Source: JBBRZM01 sp963813635
Lineage (GTDB): Bacteria > Actinomycetota > Acidimicrobiia > IMCC26256 > JBBRZM01
Assembly (NCBI GenBank): GCA_963813635.1
Contig: CAWEZO010000007.1
Coordinates: forward strand, 186,001-250,000
Length of the DNA stretch: 64,000 nucleotides
Reading direction: 5' to 3'
Below the pieces are notes generated by a model. It ran no database searches, was not told the origin of the DNA, and was given only the letters and a program-made list of their open reading frames with translations. The translations under genes and the position numbers were made by a program. Below are positions 62,945 to 64,000 of the stretch, piece by piece. Positions within the stretch are counted from its first letter, which is position 1. Each line of letters starts with the position of its first letter.

Positions 62945-64000
62945 ATGACGGCCGGCGAGATCACGCCGATGCTCGTACGAGACGACGGCTTCGTGCCGAA
63001 GGAGCGTTACCTCTCGCGCGCGTTCCTCGATCTCGAGATGGATCGTCTCTGGCCCAGGGTCTGGCAGATCGCGTGCCGCGAGGAGGAGATCCCGCAGCCC
63101 GGCGACTATGTCGAGTACACGGTCGGCGACCAGTCGATCCTCCTGGTGCGCAGCGCGCCTGACGTCATCACCGCGCATTGCAACGTGTGCCTGCACCGCG
63201 GCACGCGTCTCGCTGCCGGCCGCGGCCATTTCGACGACGGCCGGATCCAGTGTCGATTTCACGGCTGGCGGTACGCACTCGACGGCGAGCTCACGCGTGT
63301 CGTCGACCGCGAAGAGTTCACGGCGTTGCCCGACGGTCTGCGCCTCGGCGACGTGCGGGCCGAGCGCTGGGGTGGCTTCGTCTTCGTCAACATGGATGCC
63401 GATGCCGAGCCGCTGCTCGACTTTCTCGACCCGCTTCCCACACTCCTCGCGCCGTATCACCTCGACGAGATGCGGCTTCGCGGCTCCTTGAGCACGTTCA
63501 TCCCCGCGAACTGGAAGGTGGTCGTCGACGCGTTCAACGAGGCGTATCACGTGCAGGGCACGCATCCGCAGCTGTTGCTCTGGACCGACGACGTGAGCAT
63601 CGAGTACGAGCAGTTCGCCACCCACGCGCACTACGGACGGCTGCCGAACGCCCGCCGCGAGCTGCGTCCGAGCCCACGCCTCGACATCGAAGCCGGCGAC
63701 GTCGACGAAGGCGAGATTCTCGCCGGGCTCGTGCGGGGCCTCGGCGGCGCGTTCCTCGGTGAGGAGACCGCGCTGGTCGACGAGCTCCGCGTGGCCGACC
63801 TTCCACCGGGCGCGCTGCTTCCCACGTTCCAAGCTCGCCGGCGCGAGCTCCTCGCCGCCCGCGGACTCGATGTCTCGGCATTCGCCGATGAGCAGCTCAC
63901 CAGCGCGGACGACGTCTTCGTGTTTCCCAACGTCGTCGGACCGATCTATCCGGGGAGCGCGATCGTGTTTCGCACGCGTCCCGATGGCCTCGACCCCGAC
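62945..64000 (+). CDS. Rieske non-haem iron aromatic ring-hydroxylating oxygenase alpha subunit (3' truncated by window)
   Basis: 352 codons are visible from ATG 62945 to the window end with no stop. The Rieske [2Fe-2S] ligands are in CNVCLHRGTRLAAG and CRFHGWRYALDG (C-x-H then C-x2-H). The mononuclear iron site is NWKVVVDAFNEAYHVQGTHP, with Asp/Asn and two His in the usual spacing. The beginning (YLSRAFLDLEMDRLWPRVWQ) is typical of alpha subunits. The substrate is unknown; proximity to an acyl-CoA ligase suggests breakdown of an aromatic or steroid-like acid. A cognate reductase or beta subunit is not in the window. Confidence 0.92.
   Translation, partial: MTAGEITPMLVRDDGFVPKERYLSRAFLDLEMDRLWPRVWQIACREEEIPQPGDYVEYTVGDQSILLVRSAPDVITAHCNVCLHRGTRLAAGRGHFDDGRIQCRFHGWRYALDGELTRVVDREEFTALPDGLRLGDVRAERWGGFVFVNMDADAEPLLDFLDPLPTLLAPYHLDEMRLRGSLSTFIPANWKVVVDAFNEAYHVQGTHPQLLLWTDDVSIEYEQFATHAHYGRLPNARRELRPSPRLDIEAGDVDEGEILAGLVRGLGGAFLGEETALVDELRVADLPPGALLPTFQARRRELLAARGLDVSAFADEQLTSADDVFVFPNVVGPIYPGSAIVFRTRPDGLDPD

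Noticed and set aside
1..64000. tRNA, rRNA or CRISPR features
   Set aside because: No T-arm-like GTTCRANNC blocks in a cloverleaf context, no rRNA stretches and no regularly spaced repeats were found by eye.

Overview
High-GC bacterial chromosome segment. GC-rich codon use, frequent GTG/TTG starts, two WS/DGAT acyltransferases, a glycogen operon with a short-type phosphorylase, and many small SHOCT, DUF6325 and DUF7144-type proteins point to an actinobacterium, possibly Acidimicrobiia. That assignment is inference from gene content. I saw no rRNA, tRNA or CRISPR array.

Layout. 0-3.7 kb: two WS/DGAT genes (the first cut by the window edge), a small c-type cytochrome and a 50-residue membrane protein. 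3.8-15 kb: a minus-strand glycogen/alpha-glucan block (two GlgP phosphorylases, a single-chain MalQ-GlgB fusion, GlgX). 15-26 kb: methyltransferase, DUF6325 and SHOCT proteins, glutamate decarboxylase, formylglycine-generating enzyme, small membrane proteins, DUF2252, a large MalT-like LuxR regulator, SHOCT and SnoaL-like proteins. 26-35 kb: one tight minus-strand operon, GMC oxidoreductase - cydA - cydB - SDR - ndh - alpha/beta hydrolase - CPBP protease. 35-50 kb: membrane and ion homeostasis genes (YihY, ClC, K+ channel-like, HdeD, aquaporin, flippase-like, RDD), a GH15 hydrolase, a lipid kinase and an IS110 element. 50-64 kb: MMPL/RND transporter, a palindromic repeat pair, VOC dioxygenase plus maleylacetate reductase-like enzyme, RecB-like nuclease/helicase, SRPBCC and GAP-family proteins, a secreted beta-helix protein, acyl-CoA ligase, and a Rieske oxygenase running off the end.

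Two signals cut across gene families. First, a palindrome with consensus TCACCC-N5-GGGTGA (five perfect and at least six near-perfect copies) lies only in gene-upstream spacers from 19.9 to 49 kb, often as pairs. It marks a candidate regulon of stress-type membrane, redox and carbohydrate genes. The LuxR-family ATPase at 23.2-25.4 kb is the obvious candidate regulator but the link is unproven. Second, about 50 frame breaks occur in otherwise well preserved genes (mainly 26-35 kb and 50-53 kb). Each one I traced is repaired by removing a base, none by adding one. This looks like uncorrected insertion errors rather than gene decay, so these genes are annotated as full-length with stated breaks.
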